DNA of 45,144 nt from a virus (IMGVR_UViG_3300017987_000149:1-45144); one strand, 5' to 3'; shown: positions 31,121 through 40,186, counted from the first letter of the stretch. A program made the numbers and translations. The notes: generated by a model from the letters alone, not told the origin.

Positions 31121-33733
31121 ATGCCTATGTCGATGTCCCCGCAAGTTCAAAAGGGAATGCAAGGACCGCCTCCGGCTGAACAAGCCGAACAGTCGTTCAA
31201 GGAACGGTTCTCGCAAATGGCTTACAGCGTTCTCTTTGCTAAGTTCCCGGAACTTGCGCAGAGTGTTGTGACGTTCAAGATCTTGGAGGTGGATGCGGAA
31301 GCAGGAAACGGAGTGGGGGCATTTGTCGTGCTCCACAACCAGCTCCCCATCTACATTCCGGTGGTGCTTGTGGATGGACAGCTCAAACCCGTAGAGATGT
31401 TCTACTACAAGAAGCTGAATATCTTCCTCCCGCTCGACAACGCGTGGCTCGAGGAAATTACCAAGATGTCTCTTGACGAGATGGGAGGTGCCGAAAACGC
31501 GCCGCAGACAGTTCCGCGAGATGTCAGCGTGCGTAACCTCGTGCTTCCACCCTACACTACCGGGCGCTACGGTTACGCTAGTGCTGAAGACGTTCCTGCG
31601 GAGGTTGTGGACAGCGGAGTTGCGGCAATGGTGAAAGCCGCACAAGATCATACTCTTGAGATTCACCCGCAGTTTCTCAACATGTTGAGTTCCGGTAACC
31701 AGCTACTGCTGGACAGCGTAAAGGTTGCTTTTGAGAAGCACCCGCCCCTCCTCCAGAAGATCGCTAAAGTTTACGGGGTAAAGCCTCTCAAAGAAGCGAT
31801 GGTCTCGGGATACACTAAGGTTGCGGAGAGCGTGAAAGTCGCAAGTGCTCCCTCGCGTGTGCGCGTGGTCACGAAAAGTGCGTCCCCCCAGGAGATCAGG
31901 GAAATTTTTGGTGACCGCGCTAAAGAGGCCTTCGCTACGATCATGAAGCAGGGCTATGACGTGGCGGATAACCGGGAAGGCAACACCCTCAACCGCGCTA
32001 TCAAGGTGGAGGGTGAGCGCTTTCTTCAAGAGCCCGACGCTAATGGGGGGTGGTACCGCCTTTATTTTGTAGACGGAAATCCTGACGTCTATTTTGTAGT
32101 TCCGTGGCCTGTGAGCAGGTACGGAGATAACCGTATTCGTTCCTACTACGGACCGCAACGTCACCGTGTCCCCAAGAAGTTCTTGGCTATTAGCAAGGAC
32201 ATGAAAGAAGCATTCGTGTGTGAGGGTTTGATGGGGGAGCCTGTCAATTTTGACAAGGACGTTCAGGGCAGCGCTTTGTTCAAGCTTCTGGAGAAGGGGA
32301 CGGGGAGCACACGCCCCAAGGCTAATTCCTACGGGTTCTTCTTGGTTCCGGATTCTAAGAACCCGCAAGCGACGGAGCCCATGCGTATCCAGTTCGCTAT
32401 TAGCGATGGTGGGAAAGAGAAGTACGTTCGGGAGTACAGTGATTGTCGTTACGTTATTGATGATGACCCCTCCCGTAAGTACATGGAGGCAGCGGTGAAG
32501 GGTCAGGTGGTGTTCTTGCCGAAAAACACGACATGGGTCAATCTCATGTCGAATGCCACGGACAAGAATTCCCCCACCAATTACGATAGTGAGGCTCGTC
32601 AGCGTATGAAGCGCAATTCGGTCATGCGCGACCCTAAGCTCATTACTCGTTGGCTCGACGGAAAAATGCAGGAAGGTGGGGCGAAAGTCGCGACAGTGCG
32701 TAGCGATGGTGCGGGCTTCTGGCGTGTAGAAAATGGGGAGCGTTCCTACAATTTCGTAGACGCCTTGGAAAAGGTTGCCACGCACTACCACATCCCAGCA
32801 ACAGAGGCGGCGGGGATCCTCAAAGAGGCGCAGGACCACGGTAAGGCGAATATCCGAATTGTTAAGGGCGGGGATGCGATTGGGGACTTCTTGTCCGGTC
32901 TGTACAAAGAGGCGCAGTCTCCCATGGACATGCAGCAGACTGCTCAGATGCCAGCGGGTCAGATGCCGCCGCAGGGCGCTATGGATCCGTCGATGGGGCA
33001 AATGGATCCGTCGATGGGGCAGATGCCCCCACAGCAACCGTCACTGAGCCCCACAGACTTGGCGATCACTGAAGCAGTGCAGCAACTCCAACAACAGAGT
33101 GAGATGGAGATGCAGCAGATGCAGTCGCAGGCTGAACAAACACAGCAAGCGATGCAGCAACAGGCACAGCAGACGCAGCAGCTCGTTGGGTTGCTCCAAG
33201 GTATCCAACAGCGCTCCTCGGAGATCGGACAATCAGCGGGAGGGATGGTCCCTCCTGAGGCTACTGGGGCACCCGCGGCAGCGGCAGAGATGCTTGCTCC
33301 TCAGCCGCCCATGGAAGAGCCACCTCCCCCCATGCCAGTCATGGACCAGGGTGAAAATTTGACCCCTGACATAGTAGCTGATCAGATCAATCCGGAGCTC
33401 ATCGACCAAGCAGAGGGCTTGCAAGATGAGGGCGTTTTCGATACCGCCGCAATTTCTATGATGGCAGCAGCCCCCGTTCTCCAAGACGTAGTTTCGACAT
33501 ACGTCCCAAACATGGAGAAATGCCTCGATAATGTGGGCCGGGTACTGCTGACTCTGTGGATGACCGAAGGAGACACGAAGAAATCAATAGGCGACGAAGC
33601 CTTTGTTGTCTTGGAAGACAAACTCCGGACAGTTTTCAAGTCTCTTGGGGATGTGGTCATTAACTTGAGCCAAAATGCAGTGAGCACACTTCCTGACGCA
33701 CAAGCACAGCAAGGGCCTGCCGCGGAGATTTAA
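31121..33733 (+). CDS. Large virion-cluster protein (870 aa), function unknown
   Basis: The N-terminal ~130 residues are compact and hydrophobic (MAYSVLFAKFPELAQSVVTF, LPIYIPVVLVDGQLKPVEMF). A long middle region has alternating beta-like and helical segments with K-x-A motifs (TKVAESVKVASAP, LEKVATHYHI, LYKEAQSPMD). Then a Gln/Met/Pro-rich stretch (about 605-720) with tandem DPSMGQM repeats leads to a helical C-terminus. GGAGG lies 8 nt before the ATG. It is the largest protein of the cluster after the polymerase. An internal virion or portal-plug role would suit its size and position, but there is no diagnostic motif. Confidence 0.75.
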   Translation: MPMSMSPQVQKGMQGPPPAEQAEQSFKERFSQMAYSVLFAKFPELAQSVVTFKILEVDAEAGNGVGAFVVLHNQLPIYIPVVLVDGQLKPVEMFYYKKLNIFLPLDNAWLEEITKMSLDEMGGAENAPQTVPRDVSVRNLVLPPYTTGRYGYASAEDVPAEVVDSGVAAMVKAAQDHTLEIHPQFLNMLSSGNQLLLDSVKVAFEKHPPLLQKIAKVYGVKPLKEAMVSGYTKVAESVKVASAPSRVRVVTKSASPQEIREIFGDRAKEAFATIMKQGYDVADNREGNTLNRAIKVEGERFLQEPDANGGWYRLYFVDGNPDVYFVVPWPVSRYGDNRIRSYYGPQRHRVPKKFLAISKDMKEAFVCEGLMGEPVNFDKDVQGSALFKLLEKGTGSTRPKANSYGFFLVPDSKNPQATEPMRIQFAISDGGKEKYVREYSDCRYVIDDDPSRKYMEAAVKGQVVFLPKNTTWVNLMSNATDKNSPTNYDSEARQRMKRNSVMRDPKLITRWLDGKMQEGGAKVATVRSDGAGFWRVENGERSYNFVDALEKVATHYHIPATEAAGILKEAQDHGKANIRIVKGGDAIGDFLSGLYKEAQSPMDMQQTAQMPAGQMPPQGAMDPSMGQMDPSMGQMPPQQPSLSPTDLAITEAVQQLQQQSEMEMQQMQSQAEQTQQAMQQQAQQTQQLVGLLQGIQQRSSEIGQSAGGMVPPEATGAPAAAAEMLAPQPPMEEPPPPMPVMDQGENLTPDIVADQINPELIDQAEGLQDEGVFDTAAISMMAAAPVLQDVVSTYVPNMEKCLDNVGRVLLTLWMTEGDTKKSIGDEAFVVLEDKLRTVFKSLGDVVINLSQNAVSTLPDAQAQQGPAAEI
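32981..33022 (+). repeat. 21-bp tandem repeat, two copies
   Basis: ATGGATCCGTCGATGGGGCA plus one base occurs at 32981-33001 and again at 33002-33022, differing only in the last base. It encodes two MDPSMGQ units in the low-complexity part of the 870-residue protein. Confidence 0.9.
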
Positions 33734-34446
33734 TGCCTGCACGGGACATCAACCCGGAGCGGCGATGGCACGCTCTGCTTAAGGCAGTAGACAAGGGGAA
33801 ACCTCCTAAAAAGGGGTCGTATCTCTTAGATGTCTACAATGTGGTAGTCGGAAAAGCCCAAGACACAGATATCGAATACGCTTTGGACATTGTGCGCGTA
33901 CGTGAACACCGGGAAGTTATCCAAGCATTCCTCTACTGTGAATCCACCCTTGAGCGTATCAGCGAAGTTCTAGAGATTGATCTGCGGGTTCTGGAACACG
34001 TTGAGAAGTTGGTGATGGATTCGTCGCAGTTCAGAAACAAGCTGGAGCGCCTTACCTACGTACGCAAGCTGCTGCATAACGACAAGGCTTTGTCTGACCA
34101 CGGGCGCGAGTGCGTTCAAATGGGGCTTACCCACGGGCCGGAAATTTTGTCACACCATTTCCGGATGGGGAATGAAGACATTAAGATCGATCCCAAAAAA
34201 ATGATAGAGCACTTCATAGTAACTGCGTATTATTTAAGTGCGAACGCGAGAGGTAACTCTATTACTGCGGATGTAACAAAACAGTCGCGTTTATGGATGC
34301 AAGACAGCATCAAGTATCTGGAAGCGCGTAAGGATGCTGAGGGTGGTATCGACGCGGATAGCGAAGCCATGATGGCTATCGAAGAACGTCAAGCAACCAT
34401 CAGCGCCGAAGACCTGGGCATAGATCCCAGTGACATCTACCACTGA
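33733..34446 (+). CDS. Hypothetical helical protein (237 aa)
   Basis: Start overlaps the previous stop by one base (TAATG). The product is almost all helical; STLERISEVLEIDLRVLEHV resembles a helix-turn-helix. It lacks the K-x-A motif density of its neighbours. No family is recognised. A small-terminase-like DNA-binding role is conceivable because no small terminase has been found elsewhere in the window, but the evidence is weak. Confidence 0.72.
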   Translation: MPARDINPERRWHALLKAVDKGKPPKKGSYLLDVYNVVVGKAQDTDIEYALDIVRVREHREVIQAFLYCESTLERISEVLEIDLRVLEHVEKLVMDSSQFRNKLERLTYVRKLLHNDKALSDHGRECVQMGLTHGPEILSHHFRMGNEDIKIDPKKMIEHFIVTAYYLSANARGNSITADVTKQSRLWMQDSIKYLEARKDAEGGIDADSEAMMAIEERQATISAEDLGIDPSDIYH

Positions 34447-34458
34447 GGCGAGGGCGAT

Positions 34459-35268
34459 ATGTTAGTCAAGACCGATTTCGAAAAAGCCGCTGAGAAGATT
34501 GCGTCCCAGTTTATTTCTCCGGACTGCGACCAGACTATCAATCAACTCTCGCAGAAGGTCGCGGCTGATAACAACCTCAACCCGGAGCAGATTCGCACAC
34601 TGGTGAGGGTCGCGAACGTGCAAGTTTTCGGAAAGGTCTTTCAGCAGAAGGAAGGCTCGGATCGGAATATCACCTTCGATCCAGGCGACGCCGAGGTTGT
34701 TATCGAAGCGCTGTACGACGACGCTAAGTCTCTGAAAGTGGGTTCGGAGAAGACCGCAGGGTACAGCCGCACTTCCGATTACTACAGTGATCTGTACACC
34801 ATCGAACAGGTGAAAGTCGCATCAGCAGAACCTCAGCCGGAAAAGCCTCGCTATTCCAAACCCGAGTTAGCGATGCAGCTCAAGAGAGCTTCTGACCGTT
34901 TCCGAATGGAAGGACGCCAGGCTAGCCAGCGTTGGAAGATGGCTATGGAGACGGCGGTTTCCTGCTATCGAAAAGCGCACGGTTTGAAGATAGCAGAAGC
35001 GTTTCCTTCTTTCGAGAAGGATGCACTGTCCGCAAATACGGATGTGGCCCCTGAAGTGCAGGCTTTGCGGGCTATGGTGACAGGTGACAAGGTCGCGGCG
35101 TACCCGGATACTCAACTGTCCGAAATCCAAGACCGACATGTGGCAGTGATGGACCAAGACACCCAAGAGATTTTCAAATACGTCAAGACTGCTGCCGCTG
35201 CACGGCTGGTGTACGAGGAGTGTGACCTCTGCGAAAAGAAAATCGCGGAAAGTTTGGGAGATCTTTGA
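34459..35268 (+). CDS. Hypothetical virion-cluster protein (269 aa)
   Basis: The product has a high density of K-x-A motifs: FEKAAEKIASQF, SQKVAADN, SEKTAGYS, QVKVASAEP, GDKVAAYP and YVKTAAAARL. A C-terminal CDLCEKK may bind metal. Ribosome-binding site GAGGG lies 5 nt before the ATG. Unknown function; the motif pattern suggests a processed virion or core protein (inference). Confidence 0.73.
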   Translation: MLVKTDFEKAAEKIASQFISPDCDQTINQLSQKVAADNNLNPEQIRTLVRVANVQVFGKVFQQKEGSDRNITFDPGDAEVVIEALYDDAKSLKVGSEKTAGYSRTSDYYSDLYTIEQVKVASAEPQPEKPRYSKPELAMQLKRASDRFRMEGRQASQRWKMAMETAVSCYRKAHGLKIAEAFPSFEKDALSANTDVAPEVQALRAMVTGDKVAAYPDTQLSEIQDRHVAVMDQDTQEIFKYVKTAAAARLVYEECDLCEKKIAESLGDL

Positions 35269-35972
35269 TGCCGAAAGCATTACCAGGTAAAACTGCACCA
35301 GGCGCTTTTAAAAAAGTGCTGCAGTGGATCAAGGACAACCCCAAGAAATCTACCGGCATTGCCGCGGGTACCGCGGGAGTGTTGGGTACCGCCGCAGCTG
35401 TCCCTCGAGCAGGTAGAGAAGGCCGTAAGCTGGAGGCAGAGATCATGCAGAACTACACGGGGGCCCCCGGGGGGAAGTTTGTCTACGCTGAGCTCGAAGC
35501 GTTCAGCACCCGCAAACGCTATCTTGGAGAAAAGATAGCCCTCAACAAAACAGCGTCTGAGGGTTTGCCCGGTTATGCGGATCTAGTGGGAGGTGCCGAG
35601 ACAGGATTTGCGTCCGCCCTTGGAAAGGGCGTCGCACAATCCGGCTTGGAAGCGCTTGGGAAGCTCATTCGGGGAACTGCACGAAGCGTTAAAGAGCGCA
35701 TGGTCCTGGACAAAAAACGAGAAGGGATCGTTGATCACATCATGAGTTACGACCCTATCGTATCCGTTCAAGAGCGCGTCAATCCCGGATCCACTATCCA
35801 GGCGTACTCTACGATGGTGAAGTTTGCTCCAACGCTCAGCACTGATCCCAACGTTGTCACGTCGTTTCTCCGTGAGGCGTCCCAGTCGGAAGGTGGCATC
35901 AACCCTCTGACTGTTCAACAGTTGGCAAAAACGGAAGAATCGATTAACAAGGCTCTAGGGAGGATGCAATGA
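35268..35972 (+). CDS. Hypothetical protein with N-terminal hydrophobic helix
   Basis: A 234-residue protein whose ATG overlaps the preceding TGA. A basic N-terminus precedes STGIAAGTAGVLGTAAAVP (about 28-46), a plausible membrane or core-spanning helix. LNKTASEGLPGYADLVG is another K-x-A site. The C-terminus is amphipathic. No family is recognised. Confidence 0.7.
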   Translation: MPKALPGKTAPGAFKKVLQWIKDNPKKSTGIAAGTAGVLGTAAAVPRAGREGRKLEAEIMQNYTGAPGGKFVYAELEAFSTRKRYLGEKIALNKTASEGLPGYADLVGGAETGFASALGKGVAQSGLEALGKLIRGTARSVKERMVLDKKREGIVDHIMSYDPIVSVQERVNPGSTIQAYSTMVKFAPTLSTDPNVVTSFLREASQSEGGINPLTVQQLAKTEESINKALGRMQ

Positions 35973-36187
35973 CCGAATTCGAAATCCTGGATCAACTGCT
36001 TCCGGAAAACCTGAAAGTGGCGATGGCTACCGGGAACGCGGATGCGATCACTACAGCTCAGACTGGGATGTCACGGTTCGAGTTCGGCGATATCGCTCTT
36101 TCTGTGGGCGAGAAGATCGCATCTCGCCACTTGAGTAACCGGAAAGTTGCGCGCGGACTCTTGGCGCTGGCTAACCTGAAAGGTTAA
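35969..36187 (+). CDS. Small hypothetical protein (72 aa)
   Basis: Coupled to the upstream gene by ATGA. Acidic N-terminus followed by a helical C-terminus (SVGEKIASRHLSNRKVARG) with K-x-A motifs. Unknown. Confidence 0.68.
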   Translation: MTEFEILDQLLPENLKVAMATGNADAITTAQTGMSRFEFGDIALSVGEKIASRHLSNRKVARGLLALANLKG

Positions 36188-36192
36188 GAGTC

Positions 36193-36564
36193 ATGCGGAA
36201 GTTTGCGGAAGAGGTTTCTCGCATCGCACACAGCATCGGTAAGATGGATGTCCTCGCAGTGAAAGTCGCGTCCGAAGTCGCAAGTGCGCAGACCCAAGCA
36301 ACTTGCGCCAAGGTAGCGAGCGGGCTTTACGACGTAATCCTAGAGAAAGCCGCCTCCGACAGTGAGGGGGATGTCTGCGAGCTAGTCGTGAAAATGGCTG
36401 CATCTTTGGAAATGCCTGAGATCCCCAATGAGATGAAAGCTAAGATCGCAGCAGCGGTAGCTGTGGACGCGTCTTTGGACCGTGCACTGAAGACCGAGAA
36501 GACAGCAGCTGTGCGTCTCTTCGGTCGTGAGTATATCTCAGAGTTGTTGAGGGAAGTGCTGTAG
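36193..36564 (+). CDS. Hypothetical Ala-rich helical protein (123 aa)
   Basis: The product is nearly all helix and dense in K-x-A repeats (AVKVASEVASA, CAKVASGLYD, LEKAASDSEG, VKMAASLEM, TEKTAAVRLF). Only a weak AAGAG precedes the ATG, but the protease gene follows directly, overlapping by one base. Helical Ala/Lys-rich proteins next to a prohead protease are often scaffold or core components; inference. Confidence 0.7.
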   Translation: MRKFAEEVSRIAHSIGKMDVLAVKVASEVASAQTQATCAKVASGLYDVILEKAASDSEGDVCELVVKMAASLEMPEIPNEMKAKIAAAVAVDASLDRALKTEKTAAVRLFGREYISELLREVL

Positions 36565-38651
36565 TGCTTTCAAAAGTCTTACACCTGGATCCGTATTTCC
36601 CCACCGGGGAGCTCACTGTTCAACCTGTTAAGCTCTGGGCCAACGGGCGCGTCTGTCAGGAAGAGGTGACAAAGTACGCCAGCGTAGGGTCCGACTACTT
36701 CCGTACGATTGAGCCGATCCCAGGACACTCTATCGTATACGTCTTGGCAGTCAGTGCTTGGGAGACGTACGGAGAGAACCGGAACGGAGACGGCTTCCCT
36801 GAGCATCCTTTCAAAGAGGACATGTCTCCTCCATGGATTGCTCCCGACGATACCCTTCCGCTCCACTACAAGACTTTCGAGCAGTTCGGTTACAACTACC
36901 GACACCACGTAAACAAAGATCCGAAGAAGGCCGTCGGAAAGGTCATGAAGGCGTTCTGGAATCCGGCGATGCACCGTGTAGAGCTCCTGATTGACTTGGA
37001 CAACGCCAAGGCTCCTGACCTGGCCCAGCGCATAGAAGCCGGGGAATTCCCTCCTGTGAGCATGGGGACCAGGGTGAAGTACGATGTGTGCAACATCTGC
37101 GGGAACCGTGCGCCTACTCGTGCGCAGTACTGCGACCACCTGAAGTTTCAGATGAAGCAGACGTTGCCGGATGGGCGCACCGTCTGCGCTCTGAACCCTA
37201 AGCCCAAGTTCTTTGATATCTCGTGGGTGTTCAAACCCGCCGACCCGACCGCCTACATGATGAAGAAGGTCGCGGAAGCTCCCTACGAAATTTCAGGCGC
37301 AAACGCCGGGGAGTACCTGGATAAGATGGCGGAGCGGAAGCTTGCAGCGCGTAAGCTAGCGGTCATCGACAAGATTGTGCAAGGGTATCCTGTCGATGCT
37401 AAGACTGAGGGTTTTGATGTCGCGGATGTGCACAACTTGAAGGCCATGCGCGAGACCATCCTCTCCTCAGCCCAGTGTGCTCCTGAACTCCCAGACGACA
37501 CACTGCGGAATCTCTCAGCTCACCCAATTAACAAGGTGCTTTCCACATTGATGGCGGGTGGGATGTCGCTTTCGACGCCGGAAATTACCAAGATCGTGGT
37601 CTACAAGTCCTTCCCCAAGGCGCAGCTGGGCGACGACGTACTAGACAAGTGCGTAGCTATCCAGCGTCCCATTATGGATTTCTTGGGGGACTGCCCGCAG
37701 GTTCTGGACCAGATGGTAAAGTCTGGAATGTTAGACCTGGGGGTCGAACATGTAGATCCGAAGATCGCCGAAGAAGTGGACGCTTACTTCGAGAAACGCT
37801 CGGGTATTCCCCAGTACCTGAAACGACAACTCACCCCGACCTCTTTGAGAGACACTCCCGACCCTCGTACGTCTCCCCTCACGGTCACGGACCCCGCGAC
37901 AGGGACGGTGTACGGGACTACGAGAGGCGCAGCTATCTCCGCGCATGATGAGATCGCCAAGAAGAACTTGCTGAAAGCCCTTGGAGGAGCAGCGCTTCTC
38001 GGGGGGTCGTATAAGCTTCTGGGGAGCGGTCTTGAACGTTTAGGGCACGGGAAGCTTAAACCCCTGCTGGCTCTTTCGTTAGGGACACTCGGAGTGACGC
38101 AGTTCCCGAAGATGGGTCCGCACTACATGACTGATCAGGGGGTGCCTATCCCCACGCTCACCGAGATGGTTCCGAAGCAGGCGTCCGTGGGTAACGTTAC
38201 CAAGTCTCTTGCGTTGCCTGCGTTAGGTACGCTGGCAGCTATGTCCGCGCTGGGATTGGATTACCAATCACGCCTCCGGCGTGGTGAGCCCGTTGGCCAC
38301 CCGGCACTTCCGTTGTCTCGTAGACTACTGGACCGAGTGGAGGGCTTCGCACATGAGCATCCGATCATCACCGCTGTAGGTGGCACGATGGCTCTCAAAG
38401 GGCTGGGACGTCTTCCTGTTGTACAGAAGGGCGTAGGGCATGCCTCTCGTGCCGGAAAATTCGTAAAAGATAAGGCAAGAGCCGCATCCGAAAAGGTCAA
38501 GGACGCGATGCGGGACTTGGCTGCCGAGCAAGTAAAGATGTCTGAGCTACTGGAACCTGACATGCCGACACCATCCGGTACTGTCGAGCTTCCTGATGTG
38601 GACTTGGATAAGGTAGCAACGAAAATCGGAGTGTTGATCTGGGAGGGGTGA
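36564..38651 (+). CDS. Prohead (capsid maturation) protease with zinc ribbon
   Basis: The N-terminal ~240 residues fit a U35/gp21-like prohead protease, which cleaves scaffold and capsid precursors during head maturation. YGENRNGDGF, YKTFEQFGYNYRHHVNKDP (H114/H115) and GEFPPVSMGTRV (candidate nucleophile S166) give the His/Ser pair. A zinc ribbon follows at once (C176, C179, C190, H192), then FDISWVFKPADPTAYMMKKVA. The remaining ~450 residues are unusual for the family: a helical region, K-x-A motifs (VPKQASVGN, LDKVATKIG) and a Gly/Ala-rich hydrophobic part (LLKALGGAALLGGSYKLLG). The C-terminal part may be a fused core protein that is removed by self-cleavage (inference). Start at 36564 overlaps the upstream stop by one base (TAGTG), so the start codon is GTG. 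Confidence 0.82.
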   Translation: MLSKVLHLDPYFPTGELTVQPVKLWANGRVCQEEVTKYASVGSDYFRTIEPIPGHSIVYVLAVSAWETYGENRNGDGFPEHPFKEDMSPPWIAPDDTLPLHYKTFEQFGYNYRHHVNKDPKKAVGKVMKAFWNPAMHRVELLIDLDNAKAPDLAQRIEAGEFPPVSMGTRVKYDVCNICGNRAPTRAQYCDHLKFQMKQTLPDGRTVCALNPKPKFFDISWVFKPADPTAYMMKKVAEAPYEISGANAGEYLDKMAERKLAARKLAVIDKIVQGYPVDAKTEGFDVADVHNLKAMRETILSSAQCAPELPDDTLRNLSAHPINKVLSTLMAGGMSLSTPEITKIVVYKSFPKAQLGDDVLDKCVAIQRPIMDFLGDCPQVLDQMVKSGMLDLGVEHVDPKIAEEVDAYFEKRSGIPQYLKRQLTPTSLRDTPDPRTSPLTVTDPATGTVYGTTRGAAISAHDEIAKKNLLKALGGAALLGGSYKLLGSGLERLGHGKLKPLLALSLGTLGVTQFPKMGPHYMTDQGVPIPTLTEMVPKQASVGNVTKSLALPALGTLAAMSALGLDYQSRLRRGEPVGHPALPLSRRLLDRVEGFAHEHPIITAVGGTMALKGLGRLPVVQKGVGHASRAGKFVKDKARAASEKVKDAMRDLAAEQVKMSELLEPDMPTPSGTVELPDVDLDKVATKIGVLIWEG

Positions 38652-38660
38652 AAACCTCTC

Positions 38661-38689
38661 TTGTAAAACTTCGTTGTGCATCCTATCAT
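38661..38689 (+). promoter_or_regulatory. Probable promoter TTGTAA-17-TATCAT
   Basis: TTGTAA (38661-38666) and TATCAT (38684-38689) are separated by exactly 17 nt, a good sigma-70-type arrangement, 30 bases before the scaffold-like gene. An imperfect GC-rich stem at the end of the previous gene just upstream lacks a T-run. Confidence 0.55.
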
Positions 38690-38718
38690 TGGGTGCGTAA
38701 CTTGAAGCGAGGTAAAAA

Positions 38719-39342
38719 ATGGAGTTGCAACAGCTGATCGAGCAATTCAATCCTGAGGGTTCTGGCAGCGAGAAAACCGCCAGCGAAGGCGACGCTGCTG
38801 CGCCCGTTAACACGGACGAGCTGAAGGGGGCTTTGGGTGATCTGCTCGAGGAAGGTCAGCAAAAAGAAGCTGCCGTTGCCGAGGGCAACCCCATCGACGG
38901 TCTCGTGAAGATGGCCGAAGAGCTCACCGAGCTGGACAAGGAAGCGGAAGAGTCGCACGTGCGCAACCTCGCGATTGCGTTTGCGGACTCCGCTCATCGC
39001 CGGTGGAACGAGCTCAACGAGAAGGTCGGGTCGGTTATCGATACGAGCCCTCTCGCTGACGCGGTGAAGCTAGCTGCCCAGCAGGGACACGCAGATGCCA
39101 CCGAGGCTCTTCAAGGTCAGCAGAAAGAAGCTTCGCAGGAAGAGCAGTTCCAGCAGATCGTGAAGTTGGCAGAGGCCGGTGACGCGGAAGCTCAAGAGTT
39201 CCTGCAGAAGCTGGCTGCTGAAGAGTACGAAGCTGGGCAGCAGGCTGCTCTGGAAGAGGTCCACAAGACCGCGTCGGTCGAGTTCCTCAAAGGCGCTGGC
39301 GAAGTTCAGGCTCTCCTGACGCTCGCTCAAGCTCAAGAGTAA
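38719..39342 (+). CDS. Probable scaffolding/core protein
   Basis: A 207-residue, Glu/Ala/Gln-rich, all-helical protein with many K-x-A motifs (SEKTASEG, QQKEAAVAEG, VKMAEELTELDKEAEES, QKLAAEEY, HKTASVEF). Size, composition and its place between protease and major capsid protein fit a scaffolding protein, which fills the prohead and is degraded by the protease. GAGG lies 7 nt before the ATG, and it has its own probable promoter, consistent with high expression. No sequence family is recognised. Confidence 0.65.
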   Translation: MELQQLIEQFNPEGSGSEKTASEGDAAAPVNTDELKGALGDLLEEGQQKEAAVAEGNPIDGLVKMAEELTELDKEAEESHVRNLAIAFADSAHRRWNELNEKVGSVIDTSPLADAVKLAAQQGHADATEALQGQQKEASQEEQFQQIVKLAEAGDAEAQEFLQKLAAEEYEAGQQAALEEVHKTASVEFLKGAGEVQALLTLAQAQE

Positions 39343-39343
39343 G

Positions 39344-39442
39344 ATGTACGGACACGACACCATCCGCACCTACGCTGAGCTTTATAAGATGGCCTACGAG
39401 GTCATGGTGAAGCGTTATGGTGTTGAAGGAGCGACGGCATGA
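39344..39442 (+). CDS. Tiny coupled protein (32 aa)
   Basis: ATG at 39344 begins one base after the scaffold-like gene's stop and the TGA overlaps the next ATG (ATGA). The peptide includes ELYKMAYEVMVKRYG, with the K-x-A pattern. The exact coupling at both ends supports translation. Unknown role. Confidence 0.55.
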   Translation: MYGHDTIRTYAELYKMAYEVMVKRYGVEGATA

Positions 39443-39669
39443 AGCGTCTGCCCAACGTCCGTGAAGTCATGTCGGCTGTGAAGTCGGCTGTGGAACCTTC
39501 GCGACTGGAGAAGCAAGCGGCGGCACTCCCCGAAGCTTCGATGTCCGCGGAGGTAGCGAAGGACCTCATTAAGGTAGCTCGTGAAATTAGGGATGGGAGT
39601 TTTGCTCCCGTGACCTATAATGAGGTCATGAATTTTGGGTCGCAAGTGAAAGAGGCGGTTTCGAAATGA
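39439..39669 (+). CDS. Small hypothetical protein (76 aa)
   Basis: AAGGAG precedes the ATG by about 8 nt and the gene overlaps its neighbours by ATGA on both sides. Contains LEKQAAALPEAS and LIKVAREIRDG, again K-x-A sites. Unknown; probably a small head-assembly or virion component. Confidence 0.68.
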   Translation: MKRLPNVREVMSAVKSAVEPSRLEKQAAALPEASMSAEVAKDLIKVAREIRDGSFAPVTYNEVMNFGSQVKEAVSK

Positions 39670-39824
39670 CCACTGCTGAGCAACTACGGAAGCTCGCCAG
39701 CGATCTTCGCAAGGCCTCGGAGCAGGTGCAGCAGGAACGTACGCAGAAGTGTGCGCAGGTGCTGGTTGCGGTCCAAGGACTGAACGCGCTTCGTCGGCGA
39801 CTTGTAGGAGAGGATAAGCGATGA
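39666..39824 (+). CDS. Tiny coupled protein (52 aa)
   Basis: ATG overlaps the previous stop and its TGA overlaps the next ATG. A single charged helix (LRKLASDLRKASEQVQQERT), likely a coiled coil, makes up most of the protein. Unknown. Confidence 0.6.
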   Translation: MTTAEQLRKLASDLRKASEQVQQERTQKCAQVLVAVQGLNALRRRLVGEDKR

Positions 39825-40174
39825 AAATCGACGCCGAAATGCTGCCGAAGATCGCTACGGTCCTCGAGAAGCTAGCGGACTATGTTGAGCAGATCGAGTC
39901 CGGTAAGCAGAACGAGGAACAGACGAAGCGAGCGACGGCTGCCAAGAACCTCGCGGAAAAGATCGGCATGATCACCGGTGAGAACCCGGATGAGAAAGTT
40001 GTCGAGAAGCTCGCGGGACTCGACCCCGAAGTGGCTGAGATGATCGGAAAGTTCGCCGGTGAGTCTACCGGCGTGGATTCCATGGGCGGTCCAGAAGAAC
40101 GAGACACGGAAAAGACGGCGTCCGCAGGAGAGTCCGCTGACGCGCGTTTCATCAGTTGGGTCACTGGACCTTAA
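39821..40174 (+). CDS. Small hypothetical helical protein (117 aa)
   Basis: Coupled by ATGA to the upstream gene. Sequence is helical and acidic with LEKLADYVEQIESG, VVEKLAGLDPE and a late EKTASAGESAD. The C-terminus RFISWVTGP differs in character from the rest. Unknown; scaffold-like by composition. Confidence 0.7.
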   Translation: MKIDAEMLPKIATVLEKLADYVEQIESGKQNEEQTKRATAAKNLAEKIGMITGENPDEKVVEKLAGLDPEVAEMIGKFAGESTGVDSMGGPEERDTEKTASAGESADARFISWVTGP

Positions 40175-40186
40175 ACGGAGGATGCG

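Noticed and set aside
31703-33037. 444-codon minus-strand open frame
   Set aside because: His/Leu/Arg-rich shadow of the 870-residue virion gene; no RBS or fold-like features.
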